Assembly: GCA_035544515.1 (NCBI GenBank) | Contig: DATKEG010000078.1 | Coordinates: forward strand, 1-25,703 | Direction: 5' to 3' | Source: DATKEG01 sp035544515 | GTDB lineage: Bacteria > Acidobacteriota > Vicinamibacteria > Fen-336 | Length of the DNA stretch: 25,703 nucleotides | Shown: positions 8,262 through 15,594 of the stretch, in pieces | Position numbering within the stretch: the stretch's first letter is position 1 | Layout: each line of letters opens with the position of its first letter | Made by a program: the position numbers and the translations under genes | The notes under the pieces: model-generated | What the model was told of the DNA's origin: nothing | Database searches by the model: none | Seen by the model: the letters and a program-made list of their open reading frames with translations, nothing else

Positions 8262-9347
8262 TCAGTCAACCCCCGAACGGCCGTGGGCGATGGCCTCGAA
8301 GAAGGTCTCCGCGAGGAGCTGCCGGCCCTCGTCGCTGGGATGCACGTGGTCCGCGAACAGCGGTGGCAGGGCTGCTTGTCGCATGAAGGCGGCGTGAACG
8401 TCCACCAGCAAGGCGCCCTCCTCCCGGGCCATGGGCCGGAGGGCCTCGTTGACGGCCCGTATCCAGTCGTTCCGGCCGGCCGGGGTCAGGGCAGGATTGA
8501 CGGGTGGGATCGTGCCGACCACGGGCAGGCTCCCCTCGCGCTTGACCGCCTGCAGCATGGAGCGGAGGTTCTCCACCGTCCGGCACGGCGGGTCGTCCTG
8601 ACAGGCGGGGTCGTTCCAGTCGTTGGTGCCGTAGAGGAGCAGCGTGTACGCGGGCCGCTGTGCCTGGAGGTTGCCGGTGATACGGGCCATGCCCGAGTAG
8701 CTGTCGGTTCCATCGCGGCCCTGGTTCGTGACCTCCGCTCCGCCGAAGTGAGCGGCGAGGAGGTCTTGAAGCCGGCGCGGGTACTCGGCGTCCTGGGCCG
8801 CGATCGCCTGCCGCGTGATGCTGTCGCCGAAGGCCATGTAGAGGTTCGCGCGGTTTCTTCCGATGGAGAGCCTGAGGGGCACCTCGACGGCCGTACCCAC
8901 CGCCTGCGGCGATTGGACGTTCAGAGGTGCGCCCACCGTGTAGAACGGCGGCAGGGTGTCCGTGCGCACCGCCACCGCGTGCTGGCCGTCGGGCACCCCG
9001 GTGATCACGACGCGGCCGGTGGCCTTCTCGGTCCGGCCGGAGCGCCCGCCCACGCTCACCTCGACGTCGGGGATGCGGATGGGCTCGTCGGGCTGCGCCT
9101 GGCCATCCTCGTTCTCGTCGTAGAAGACGATGCCGACGACCGTGTGGCCCGGCACCGCGGTGGGCATGGGCACGGGCGCGGGGCCCGACGGCGCAGAGCC
9201 GCCGCAGGCGGCCGCGAAGGCCAACCCCGCGGCGGGCAAGAGGCTCCATCGTCCGACGCTCAGGGTGGGGACGCGCAGGAACTCGAGGTATGGACGGCCG
9301 CCGCGCCCGAGGGCGGCCGACAGCTCGCTCAGGTGGAAGAGGCCCAT
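8262..9347 (-). CDS. SGNH/GDSL hydrolase lipoprotein with SdrD-B-like domain
   Basis: A 361-residue predicted lipoprotein: hydrophobic stretch about 35-47, candidate lipidated Cys48 in AFAAACGG, and a Ser/Gly/Pro linker. Residues about 68-160 (GIVFYDENEDGQAQPDEPI, then GVPDGQHAVAV) match a SdrD-B/Cna-B-like beta-sandwich with an EF-hand-like DENEDG loop. The SGNH hydrolase domain follows: block I MAFGDSIT (Ser176), block III YGTNDWND (Asn242), block V ADHVHPSDEG (Asp333, His336). It is a probable esterase or acyl-carbohydrate hydrolase on the cell surface. The start at ATG 9345-9347 leaves an unusually long 34-residue lead before the hydrophobic core and has no clear ribosome site, so the true start may differ; no in-frame ATG/GTG lies between the two. 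Convergent with the DUF5715 gene and divergent from psd. Confidence 0.87.
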   Translation of the reverse strand: MGLFHLSELSAALGRGGRPYLEFLRVPTLSVGRWSLLPAAGLAFAAACGGSAPSGPAPVPMPTAVPGHTVVGIVFYDENEDGQAQPDEPIRIPDVEVSVGGRSGRTEKATGRVVITGVPDGQHAVAVRTDTLPPFYTVGAPLNVQSPQAVGTAVEVPLRLSIGRNRANLYMAFGDSITRQAIAAQDAEYPRRLQDLLAAHFGGAEVTNQGRDGTDSYSGMARITGNLQAQRPAYTLLLYGTNDWNDPACQDDPPCRTVENLRSMLQAVKREGSLPVVGTIPPVNPALTPAGRNDWIRAVNEALRPMAREEGALLVDVHAAFMRQAALPPLFADHVHPSDEGRQLLAETFFEAIAHGRSGVD

Positions 9348-9452
9348 GTCCAACCGTAGATTGCCATAGCATGGTCCCACGGTGAAGCGAGGGCGGCCGA
9401 CGAACGGGTCCGGGAGCTGAGCGAGCTGCGCGGCCTGGGCGAGCGGGCGTTC

Positions 9453-10283
9453 GTGCGCGCGTTGTCCTTCCCGGCGCTGAGCCGGGTCATGGCGCGGCTC
9501 GCGGACGCGCGCCTGCCGGGTCCGGTGCTGAGGGTTCTGCTGCGCGCGTACGTGCGGGCGTACCGGGTGGACCTGTCCGAGGCCGCGGAGCCGCTGGGGG
9601 CCTATCCCACGTTCAACGCCTTCTTCACCCGCCGGCTGCGCGACGGCGTCCGCCCCGTGGCCACGCAGGCCGGGCTCGTGGTGTCGCCTTCGGACTCGCG
9701 CCTGCAGTCGCTCGGACGCGTGCCACCGGAGGCGCGCCTCTTCCAGATCAAGGGCCGCAGCTACGCCCTGGCGGCCTTGCTGGGAGACCCGTCCCAGGCG
9801 GCGGTCTTCGCGGGCGGGGTGCACGCCACGCTCTACCTGAGCCCGAGCATGTACCACCGCGTCCATGTGCCCGTGGACGGCCACATCACCGCCTGGCGTT
9901 ACGTGCCGGGCCGCCTCTACCCGGTCAACGCCATGGCCGTGCGCAACGTGGAGGGGTTGTTCACGGTCAACGAGCGCGTGGTCGTGACCATCGACGGCGA
10001 CGACGTGGGGCCGGTGGCCGTGGTCCTCGTGGGCGCGACCAACGTCGGGCGCATGACCCTGCCCTTCGCCGGCCTCACCACCAACGCCGGCGGACCTCCC
10101 GCCGCCGTCCGGCTCGAACCGCCTCTGCGCGTGCGCCGCGGCGACGAGCTGGGAGCGTTCAACCTGGGCTCGACGGTCGTGCTCCTGGCCGCGGACGCGT
10201 CGCTGCAGCCGGCCGGCGTGGGCGAGGGCGACCTCGTGCGCGTGGGCCAGGCGCTCTGGCGCAAGGCCGGAGGCACGCCGTAG
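9453..10283 (+). CDS. psd: phosphatidylserine decarboxylase proenzyme
   Basis: A 276-residue protein aligning along its length with E. coli Psd. It converts phosphatidylserine to phosphatidylethanolamine at the inner membrane using a pyruvoyl group made by self-cleavage. The cleavage motif LGST is intact (Ser240 becomes the pyruvoyl residue in the small alpha chain). The charge-relay residues are also present: Asp81 in SPSDSRLQSLG and His135/His138 in YHRVH. YPTFNAFFTRRLRDGVRP (51-68) is also conserved. The start is GTG at 9453; the frame is open to 9360 but offers no earlier ATG/GTG/TTG, and the N-terminus starts where E. coli Psd homology starts. No phosphatidylserine synthase gene is next to it. 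It is followed 33 bases later by the aldehyde dehydrogenase on the same strand. Confidence 0.92.
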   Translation: MRALSFPALSRVMARLADARLPGPVLRVLLRAYVRAYRVDLSEAAEPLGAYPTFNAFFTRRLRDGVRPVATQAGLVVSPSDSRLQSLGRVPPEARLFQIKGRSYALAALLGDPSQAAVFAGGVHATLYLSPSMYHRVHVPVDGHITAWRYVPGRLYPVNAMAVRNVEGLFTVNERVVVTIDGDDVGPVAVVLVGATNVGRMTLPFAGLTTNAGGPPAAVRLEPPLRVRRGDELGAFNLGSTVVLLAADASLQPAGVGEGDLVRVGQALWRKAGGTP

Positions 10284-10316
10284 ACTGGTCCGAGAGGGCG
10301 CCGCGCGGGAGGGACC

Positions 10317-11684
10317 ATGAGCCTGCGATCCGTGAACCCGATGGACGGTGAGCTCCTCCGCGAGTATCCCGAGGCCAGCGACCAGGAGCTGCGCCACGCG
10401 CTGCTCGAAGCGAGCTGCGCGTTCGCCGGCTGGCGCACGATCCCGTTCCCCGCGCGCGCCCAGAAGATGCGCGCGGCGGCCGATCGGCTCGAGGCGCGCC
10501 AGGACGAGCTGGCGCGGCTGATGGCCCTCGAGATGGGCAAGCCGCTGGCGCAGGGGCGGGCGGAGATCGAGAAGTGCGCCGCCACCTGTCGCTTCTACGC
10601 GGACAACGCCGAGCGGTTTCTCTCCGACGAGCCGGTGGAGACCGACGCCGCGAAGAGCTTCGTGGCCTACAACCCGCTGGGGACGGTGCTGGCCGTCATG
10701 CCCTGGAACTTTCCCTTCTGGCAGGTGTTCCGTTTCGCGGCCCCGGCCCTCATGGCCGGCAACGTGGGGATCCTCAAGCACGCGTCGAACGTCACCGGGT
10801 GCGCGCTGGCCATCCAGGAGATCTTCCGGGAGGCCGGCTTTCCGGAGCCGGCCTTCCGCGCCGTGCTCGTGGGGTCCGCGCGCGTGGGATCCCTCATCGA
10901 GGCGCCCGAGGTCAAGGCGGTGACCCTCACGGGCAGCACGCCGGCGGGGCAGTCGGTCGCCGCGCGCGCCGGCGCCGTCCTGAAGAAGACGGTGCTCGAG
11001 CTGGGTGGGAGCGATCCCTACGTGGTGCTGGAGGACGCCGACCTGGAGGCGGCGGCCGAGACGTGCGTGACCTCGCGGCTGATCAACAGCGGCCAGAGCT
11101 GCATCGCGGCCAAGCGGTTCATCGTCGTGGAGCCGGTGCGCGGCCGGTTCGAGGAGCTGTTCGTGGAGAAGATGCGGGCCAGGAGGATGGGCGACCCGCT
11201 CGAGCCCGGCGTGGACCTCGGGCCGCTGGCCCGCCGCGACCTGCGCGACTCCGTGCACGAACAGGTGGAGAGATCGGTACGGGCCGGCGCGCGCGTGCTG
11301 CTCGGCGGGAAGCCCGCGGACGGCCGGGGCGCCGTCTACCCGCCGACCGTCCTCGGCGGCGTGGGCAAGGGCATGGCCGCTTTCGACGAGGAGGTCTTCG
11401 GGCCGGTGGCCGCGATCGTGCCCGCGCGCGACGAGGACGAGGCGGTGCGGCTCGCGAACGACACCCCCTTCGGCCTGGGGGCCGCGGTGTTCACGCGCGA
11501 CGTCGCGCGCGGCGAGAGGATCGCCGCGCGCGCGCTCGAGGCCGGCAACTGCTTCGTCAACGCCCTCGTGCGCTCGGACCCGCGGCTGCCCTTCGGCGGC
11601 GTCAAGGCGTCCGGATACGGCCGCGAGCTGTCGCACTTCGGTATCCGCGAGTTCGTGAACGTCAAGACCGTGTACGTGAAGTAG
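10317..11684 (+). CDS. NAD(P)-dependent succinate-semialdehyde dehydrogenase, Sad-type
   Basis: A 455-residue aldehyde dehydrogenase closely resembling E. coli Sad/YneI. It should oxidise succinate semialdehyde (or a similar short aldehyde) to the acid in the cytoplasm, as in GABA or putrescine breakdown. The catalytic residues are visible: nucleophile Cys262 in NSGQSCIAAKRF, general base Glu228 in LELGGSDP, oxyanion Asn131 in MPWNFPFWQ, cofactor Lys154 in LKHASN and the TGSTPAG loop (205-211). The C-terminal FGGVKASGYGRELSHFGIREF is typical of this subgroup. The ATG is set by a good GGGAGGG site at 10307-10313. No GABA transaminase is in the window, so the substrate assignment rests on similarity. 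The zinc-ribbon gene starts 8 bases after its stop. Confidence 0.92.
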   Translation: MSLRSVNPMDGELLREYPEASDQELRHALLEASCAFAGWRTIPFPARAQKMRAAADRLEARQDELARLMALEMGKPLAQGRAEIEKCAATCRFYADNAERFLSDEPVETDAAKSFVAYNPLGTVLAVMPWNFPFWQVFRFAAPALMAGNVGILKHASNVTGCALAIQEIFREAGFPEPAFRAVLVGSARVGSLIEAPEVKAVTLTGSTPAGQSVAARAGAVLKKTVLELGGSDPYVVLEDADLEAAAETCVTSRLINSGQSCIAAKRFIVVEPVRGRFEELFVEKMRARRMGDPLEPGVDLGPLARRDLRDSVHEQVERSVRAGARVLLGGKPADGRGAVYPPTVLGGVGKGMAAFDEEVFGPVAAIVPARDEDEAVRLANDTPFGLGAAVFTRDVARGERIAARALEAGNCFVNALVRSDPRLPFGGVKASGYGRELSHFGIREFVNVKTVYVK

Positions 11685-11692
11685 GTCTCCGC

Positions 11693-12409
11693 GTGGAAAC
11701 GCCCGTGTTGAAGCCCGGCGGTTTCTGGATCTGCCCGGCGTGCGGCCAGCGCAACAAGGTCTGGGCGCCCTGCTCGAGCTGCGGCACCGCGCTGGACGGC
11801 ATGGCGTACCCGGAGGCGCGGCTGGCCAGCGCCGCTCCCGCGCCGGGGTCGCCCTCGCTCCCCGCCGCGCGCCGGAGCTGGCTCCTCTACGCGCTGGTGG
11901 CGGCCGGCGTCCTGACGGCCGTCGGCCTGGGCGTGGTGATCAGCCGCGTCCTGGGCGGGGCAACCCTCGCGGGGCAGGAGGATCTTGCCGGGGCGGGACC
12001 GCGGGGCGCGGTGAGCCCGGTGGCTCCGCCACCCGCTCCCGCGCCGCTCCCGTCCTACGCCCCCTTCCCGCGGACGCCCCCGCCGGACGTCCTGCCCGCG
12101 ACGCCGCCCGCGGTCGTCGACGCGCCGAGCGTTCCCGCCGAGCCGCCCGGCTACTCGATCCCCGCGCCGCCGCCGGAGCGCGGACGGGTCGTCCGGGACG
12201 AGCCCCGCGCCGGCGCCGATCTGCGCGCGCGGCAGCAGGCCGTGCGCCGCGCCCAGGCCCGCTTCGAGCGGGCGGAGGACGCCCTGGCCGCGGCCGAGGG
12301 CGGCGACGCCGAACGAGAGACGGAGGCCATGGGGGATCTCGAGCGAGCGGCCCGCGAATTGCGCGAGGCCGAAGCCGCCCTCGACCGCGCGCGCCGCGGG
12401 CAGCGTTAG
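11693..12409 (+). CDS. zinc-ribbon, single-helix membrane protein with proline-rich linker and coiled coil
   Basis: A 238-residue protein of unknown function. It starts with a four-cysteine ribbon (CPACGQ at 14-19 and CSSCGT at 27-32), then a linker and a single membrane helix (about 64-86, WLLYALVAAGVLTAVGLGVV). A long Pro/Ala-rich stretch follows (about 103-163), then a charged Ala/Glu/Arg coiled coil (about 175-236). The topology suggests a cytosolic zinc ribbon and a coiled coil on the other side of the membrane. The GTG at 11693 is chosen because it begins just before the ribbon and 8 bases after the aldehyde dehydrogenase stop; the frame is open far upstream only as an antisense-free GC-rich shadow of that gene. 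The next gene starts 5 bases after its stop, so the three are probably co-transcribed. Confidence 0.75.
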   Translation: METPVLKPGGFWICPACGQRNKVWAPCSSCGTALDGMAYPEARLASAAPAPGSPSLPAARRSWLLYALVAAGVLTAVGLGVVISRVLGGATLAGQEDLAGAGPRGAVSPVAPPPAPAPLPSYAPFPRTPPPDVLPATPPAVVDAPSVPAEPPGYSIPAPPPERGRVVRDEPRAGADLRARQQAVRRAQARFERAEDALAAAEGGDAERETEAMGDLERAARELREAEAALDRARRGQR

Positions 12410-12414
12410 GAACC

Positions 12415-12879
12415 GTGGCGACGTTCGACCGCGACCGGTTGACCGCCCTCTTCCCCGCGCTGGAATGGGGCTCACCGACCGTGGTGCGATGCACGGAAGA
12501 GACTCGCGGCGCGGGTACGTACATCAAGGCCAGCGGGGGAAGACGGCGATGGGGGCAGGTCTCCATCGTGTGTTCACCCGCGTTCGCGCTCTCGGTGAGG
12601 CTCGAGCACCGTTGGCCGCACGATGTTTCACCGACGGAGCGCAGCGCGCTCGACGAGGCGCTTCTGGCGGGCATCATGCAGGGGTTGACGTCGGAGGAGT
12701 ACCCGGCGTGGCTCTGCGCAGTAGACGCGGTCAAGGTGGGTTACGTGCCGGAACAGACGACCAGGCAGGCCGTGAACGCGGCAGCCGCGATGGCCATCCA
12801 GGACGCCTTGCGGTCTCCTGCGTGGAAGCTCCAGACGTGGCCGCCGGGGGCAGCGCCGCATGGGGATGAGCCCGCATAG
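12415..12879 (+). CDS. stand-alone EF-G domain IV-like small protein
   Basis: A 154-residue protein with no signal or membrane segment. Its core resembles domain IV of elongation factor G without any of the GTPase or other domains. IKASGGRRRWGQVSI (37-51) matches the tip-loop 1 region of EF-G (KQSGGRGQYGHVVI in E. coli). ALDEALLAGIMQGL (78-91) matches the VDKGIQEQLKAG helix. From about 100 to 131, DAVKVGYVPEQTTRQAVNAA and AMAIQDAL align without gaps to the loop 2 and final helix region (GSYHDVDSSELAFKLA, SIAFKEG). The Gln and His at the two EF-G tip loops are replaced (Ala39 and Val111), so it may not touch the decoding site as EF-G does. The GTG start at 12415 follows TTAGGA (12406-12411). 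Function unknown; a ribosome- or RNA-binding role is inference from fold similarity seen by eye. Confidence 0.68.
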   Translation: MATFDRDRLTALFPALEWGSPTVVRCTEETRGAGTYIKASGGRRRWGQVSIVCSPAFALSVRLEHRWPHDVSPTERSALDEALLAGIMQGLTSEEYPAWLCAVDAVKVGYVPEQTTRQAVNAAAAMAIQDALRSPAWKLQTWPPGAAPHGDEPA

Positions 12880-12898
12880 CCCCGGATGCCGCAACGGG

Positions 12899-12964
12899 CG
12901 CCCGAAATGCGCGCGCGGTCAGCCGGCGGCGAGTATCGACCGCAGCGCGTCCATGAACGCGCGC
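12899..12964. repeat. 66-bp direct repeat, distal copy (duplicated 3' end of the aminotransferase gene)
   Basis: Identical over 66 bases to 13075-13140. On the minus strand it would encode RAFMDALRSILAAG and a stop, exactly the end of the neighbouring aminotransferase, but out of frame with it (the copies are offset by 176 bases, not a multiple of 3). The 110 bases between the copies have no recognisable gene. The remaining bases of 12880-13094 hold nothing else that I can name. Confidence 0.9.
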
Positions 12965-13074
12965 GGCGTCATTCCGGATGCGGCGCGCTGCGCGGCGCGT
13001 TGGCCTTCGTGATCGCGCCGCGGCGGATGCACCGCCGCGGCCGCGGGAGGAGACGCTCCGCTTCGCGCGCCGGA

Positions 13075-13140
13075 CGCCCGAAATGCGCGCGCGGTCAGCC
13101 GGCGGCGAGTATCGACCGCAGCGCGTCCATGAACGCGCGC
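13075..13140. repeat. 66-bp direct repeat, gene-proximal copy
   Basis: This copy forms the last 15 codons, the stop and 20 downstream bases of the aminotransferase gene. It is identical to 12899-12964. The arrangement, an intact gene end plus a detached second gene end, is what site-specific integration or a local slippage duplication would leave. Confidence 0.9.
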
Positions 13141-13148
13141 ATTTCGGG
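13077..13148. repeat. 15-bp perfect inverted repeat flanking the aminotransferase stop codon
   Basis: CCCGAAATGCGCGCG at 13077-13091 is the exact reverse complement of 13134-13148. The right arm is coding (Pro-Glu-Met-Arg-Ala), the left arm lies after the stop, with 42 bases between. A third copy of the 15-mer is at 12901-12915. It may act as a 3' hairpin on the minus-strand transcript. Confidence 0.8.
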
Positions 13149-14213
13149 TGGAGTGCCGATCGAGACGCGCAGCCAGCCGGGCATGGACGGGAAGCGGCGG
13201 CCCACCAGGACGTCGCGCCGGCGGAAGGCCTCGATCACCGGGCCCACGTCGCGGCCGACGTCGATCATCAGGAAGTTGGCGTGGGACGGGATGTAACGGC
13301 GGGCGTCCTTGTCGAGCTCCCGGCACAGCCAGTCGCGCGCCTCGCGGTTGAGCGTGCGCTGGCGCGACACGTGCTCCTCGTCCGGCAGGCTGGCGAGGGC
13401 GGCCGCCAGCACGCCCGCGTTGGCGTTGTCGAAGGCGGCGTGCGCGCGGACGGCGGCCGCCGTCTCCCGGCTGCCCACGCCATAGCCGAGCCGCAGGCCG
13501 GCCAGGCCGTGGACCTTCGAGAACGTGCGCACCACCAGGAGGTTGGGCATGCGCGGCAGCCAGGCGAAAACGCTGGCGTAGGAGGGGTCGTCCACGAAGT
13601 GGTGATACGCCTCGTCCACGAGCACCACCGCGGACCGCGGCACGCGCTCGAGGAAGAACGACAGCTCGTCGCGGCCGACCAGGGTGCCGGTGGGATTGTT
13701 CGGGTTGCACACGTAGACGAGGCCGGTGCGCTCGTCGCACGCGCCGAGCATGCGCGGCAGGTCGTGGCGGAAGTCGGCGGTGAGCGGCACCTTGATCGTC
13801 TCGGCTCCGGTGACGCCCGCGTAGCCGAGCACCGCCTCGAACGTGGGCTCGCACGCCACGAGCGTGCGGCCGGGACGCAGGAAGGCCATGTCCGCCATCT
13901 GCAGGACTTCGCCGGAGCCACACCCGAGCACCACCTGTTCGGGAGCGACGACGTGCGCGGCCGCGATCGCCTCGTAGAGCCGTCGCTCCGCCGCGTCCGG
14001 ATACCGGGAGACCGCCGCCTGCGCCCGCGTGAGCGCGTCGAGGGCGGAGGCGGAAGGCCCGTAGGGGTTCTCGTTGGCGTTGAGCTGGATGGCGTCGCCG
14101 GGTGCGCCGGCCGGGAGGCTGGCCGCGGCGCGGCCGGGCAGACCCAGGCCGAGGCCGGCGCCCGCCAGGGTGGACGCGAACCGGCGTCGCGAGAGCCGTG
14201 GCCCGGCGTTCAT
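13095..14213 (-). CDS. Tat-signal, HisC-like PLP-dependent aminotransferase
   Basis: A 372-residue fold-type I aminotransferase of the histidinol-phosphate aminotransferase group. The core shows LNANENPYGPS (44-54), GCGSGEVL (97-104) for phosphate binding, CNPNNPTGT (169-177), VDEAYHHF (199-206) and the PLP lysine, Lys233, in TFSKVHGLAGLRLGY. Unlike housekeeping HisC it begins with a twin-arginine signal: SRRRFAST (8-15), a hydrophobic stretch to about residue 27, and an AAA cleavage region near 29-31. Export of a folded, cofactor-loaded enzyme to the periplasm is therefore predicted. The ATG at 14211-14213 has GGAGG five bases upstream. It lies 13 bases downstream of the secreted M28 peptidase, so the two are probably co-transcribed. 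No other his gene is present, so histidine synthesis is unlikely; the true amino substrate is unknown. Confidence 0.9.
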   Translation of the reverse strand: MNAGPRLSRRRFASTLAGAGLGLGLPGRAAASLPAGAPGDAIQLNANENPYGPSASALDALTRAQAAVSRYPDAAERRLYEAIAAAHVVAPEQVVLGCGSGEVLQMADMAFLRPGRTLVACEPTFEAVLGYAGVTGAETIKVPLTADFRHDLPRMLGACDERTGLVYVCNPNNPTGTLVGRDELSFFLERVPRSAVVLVDEAYHHFVDDPSYASVFAWLPRMPNLLVVRTFSKVHGLAGLRLGYGVGSRETAAAVRAHAAFDNANAGVLAAALASLPDEEHVSRQRTLNREARDWLCRELDKDARRYIPSHANFLMIDVGRDVGPVIEAFRRRDVLVGRRFPSMPGWLRVSIGTPPEMRAFMDALRSILAAG

Positions 14214-14226
14214 GGCCGCCTCCGTC

Positions 14227-15594
14227 TCAAGGGCCCGTGGGCGCGGGCCCGCCCTCCCGTGTACGCACGGGCTCGTCGCGTCGCGGCGGGTTGACGTAGG
14301 CCGCGACCAGGCTCTCGTGACCGCCCGGGCCGAGCGCCGCCACCCCGAACACGTGATCGTCGATGGACAGGCCGGGCAACACCAGCTCCGTGACGTCGCC
14401 CACGGTGCGCTCGTGCTGCCAGTCCGGGGCCCAGGTGTCGCGCCAGAACACGCGGTAGCCCACCGCGCCCGCGGACGCGCTCCAGCGCAGGCGCGCGTCG
14501 TACCCCGAAGGCTGCCGGTCGAGCCGCGGCCGGCCGCGCTCGTCCGCTACCGAGGGCGCGGCGGGCGCGAGGGCGAGCACGGCGAGGGCGGCCGCGTTCA
14601 CCCGCGCGTTGCGGGCCAGGTAGGACGGCGAGACGCCCTCGAACGTGTCCTCCGCCGTGTGCTGGCGGGCGTAGTTCTCCTTCGATTCCGTGAAGCGCAC
14701 GCCGGCGAAGCCGCGCTGGTTGAAGGCGGTGTGGTCGCCGCCGCGGCCGAAACGGTCGTGGCGGGCCACCAGGCGCACCTCGTGGCCGGGAACGTAGCGG
14801 GCGGCATGGCGCCTGATGGCGCGGGCGAGCTGGCGCGAGGGCGAGTCTTCCGGCCCTTCCGAGAAGACCCGGACGCCGGCGGCATCGGAGACCCCGTCGC
14901 CGCCGAGCACGCCGCCCACGATGTCGTTGTTGAGCACGCCGTCGATCGGCCAGCCCTCGGCGGCCGCCTTCTGCGCGTGCAGGCGCGCGCCGAACAGGCC
15001 CTGCTCCTCGCCGGCAAAAGCGATGAATACGAGCGTGGCTTCGAACTCGAGGCCGCTCCGCGCGATGGCACGCGCCAGCTCCATGGTGAGCGCGGTGCCG
15101 CTGCCGTCGTCGTTCACGCCCGGGGCGTCGTTGTCGGTCCGCGTCCAGTCGAACGAGCCGCCCGGCTGGCGCGCGACGGTGTCGTAGTGGCCGCTGACGT
15201 AGAAGCGGCGCGGGCTCCGCCCGGGCAGGACCGCCATCACGTTGCGAAGCTCGACGTCGCGCGTGACGCGCTCGCCCTGCCTGGGCACCTGGTACGTGTC
15301 GAAGCCGGCCTGGAGCCGGGGGCTGGCCGCTCTGAGCTCCTCGAGCATCCACTCCCGGGCCGCGCCGACGCCGCGGCCCGGGGCGTCGCTCGAGAGCGTG
15401 TGGCGCGTGCCGAACGAGGCGAGCCGGCGCAGGGTGGCGGCCAGGCGCTCCTCGGAGATCGCCTCGAGCAGGCGGGCGACGCGCGGGTCCACGTCCGCCA
15501 CCGCCGCCTGGGCCCGAAGTGCGGGCGCCAGGGCGGCCCACGCGAGCACGGCGACGATCGAGGCCGGCCACCGCCGGCGCGGGAAGGGCATCAT
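14227..15594 (-). CDS. secreted M28-family metallopeptidase with fibronectin-like C-terminal domain
   Basis: A 455-residue protein with a Sec-type signal (PRRRW, hydrophobic core about 11-25, likely cleavage after ALRAQA near 30). The M28 zinc aminopeptidase domain has all expected ligands: His136 in SGHYDT, Asp162 in NDDGSGT, Glu196/Glu197 in AGEEQGL, Asp224 in NNDIVGG and His312 in RQHTAED. Residues about 360-440 (YDARLRWSASAGAVGYRVFW, then FGVAALGPGGHES) form a fibronectin type III-like domain, common at the end of secreted peptidases in acidobacteria-like genomes. It should cleave N-terminal residues from peptides outside the cytoplasm. ATG at 15592-15594 is chosen (a second ATG follows directly). 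An in-frame GTG at 15633 has GGAGG, but only one base away, too close to be convincing. Confidence 0.9.
   Translation of the reverse strand: MMPFPRRRWPASIVAVLAWAALAPALRAQAAVADVDPRVARLLEAISEERLAATLRRLASFGTRHTLSSDAPGRGVGAAREWMLEELRAASPRLQAGFDTYQVPRQGERVTRDVELRNVMAVLPGRSPRRFYVSGHYDTVARQPGGSFDWTRTDNDAPGVNDDGSGTALTMELARAIARSGLEFEATLVFIAFAGEEQGLFGARLHAQKAAAEGWPIDGVLNNDIVGGVLGGDGVSDAAGVRVFSEGPEDSPSRQLARAIRRHAARYVPGHEVRLVARHDRFGRGGDHTAFNQRGFAGVRFTESKENYARQHTAEDTFEGVSPSYLARNARVNAAALAVLALAPAAPSVADERGRPRLDRQPSGYDARLRWSASAGAVGYRVFWRDTWAPDWQHERTVGDVTELVLPGLSIDDHVFGVAALGPGGHESLVAAYVNPPRRDEPVRTREGGPAPTGP

Noticed and set aside
8262..11636. A 1124-codon open frame on the minus strand running through psd and the aldehyde dehydrogenase
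   Set aside because: Only its 3' third (8262-9347) is the SGNH gene; the rest is antisense to two clearly conserved enzymes and is low-complexity His/Arg/Gly sequence typical of GC-rich shadows.
13075..13140. CRISPR array
   Set aside because: Only two repeat copies, 66 bp long, one of them coding; no regular spacers and no cas genes.
13095..14213. Housekeeping hisC of a histidine operon
   Set aside because: No other his gene nearby and a Tat signal at the N-terminus; the gene symbol was therefore not used.
12886..14294. Plus-strand open frames over the aminotransferase and the repeat region
   Set aside because: Antisense to an intact PLP enzyme; the translations contain the repeat in Arg-rich frames and no domain.
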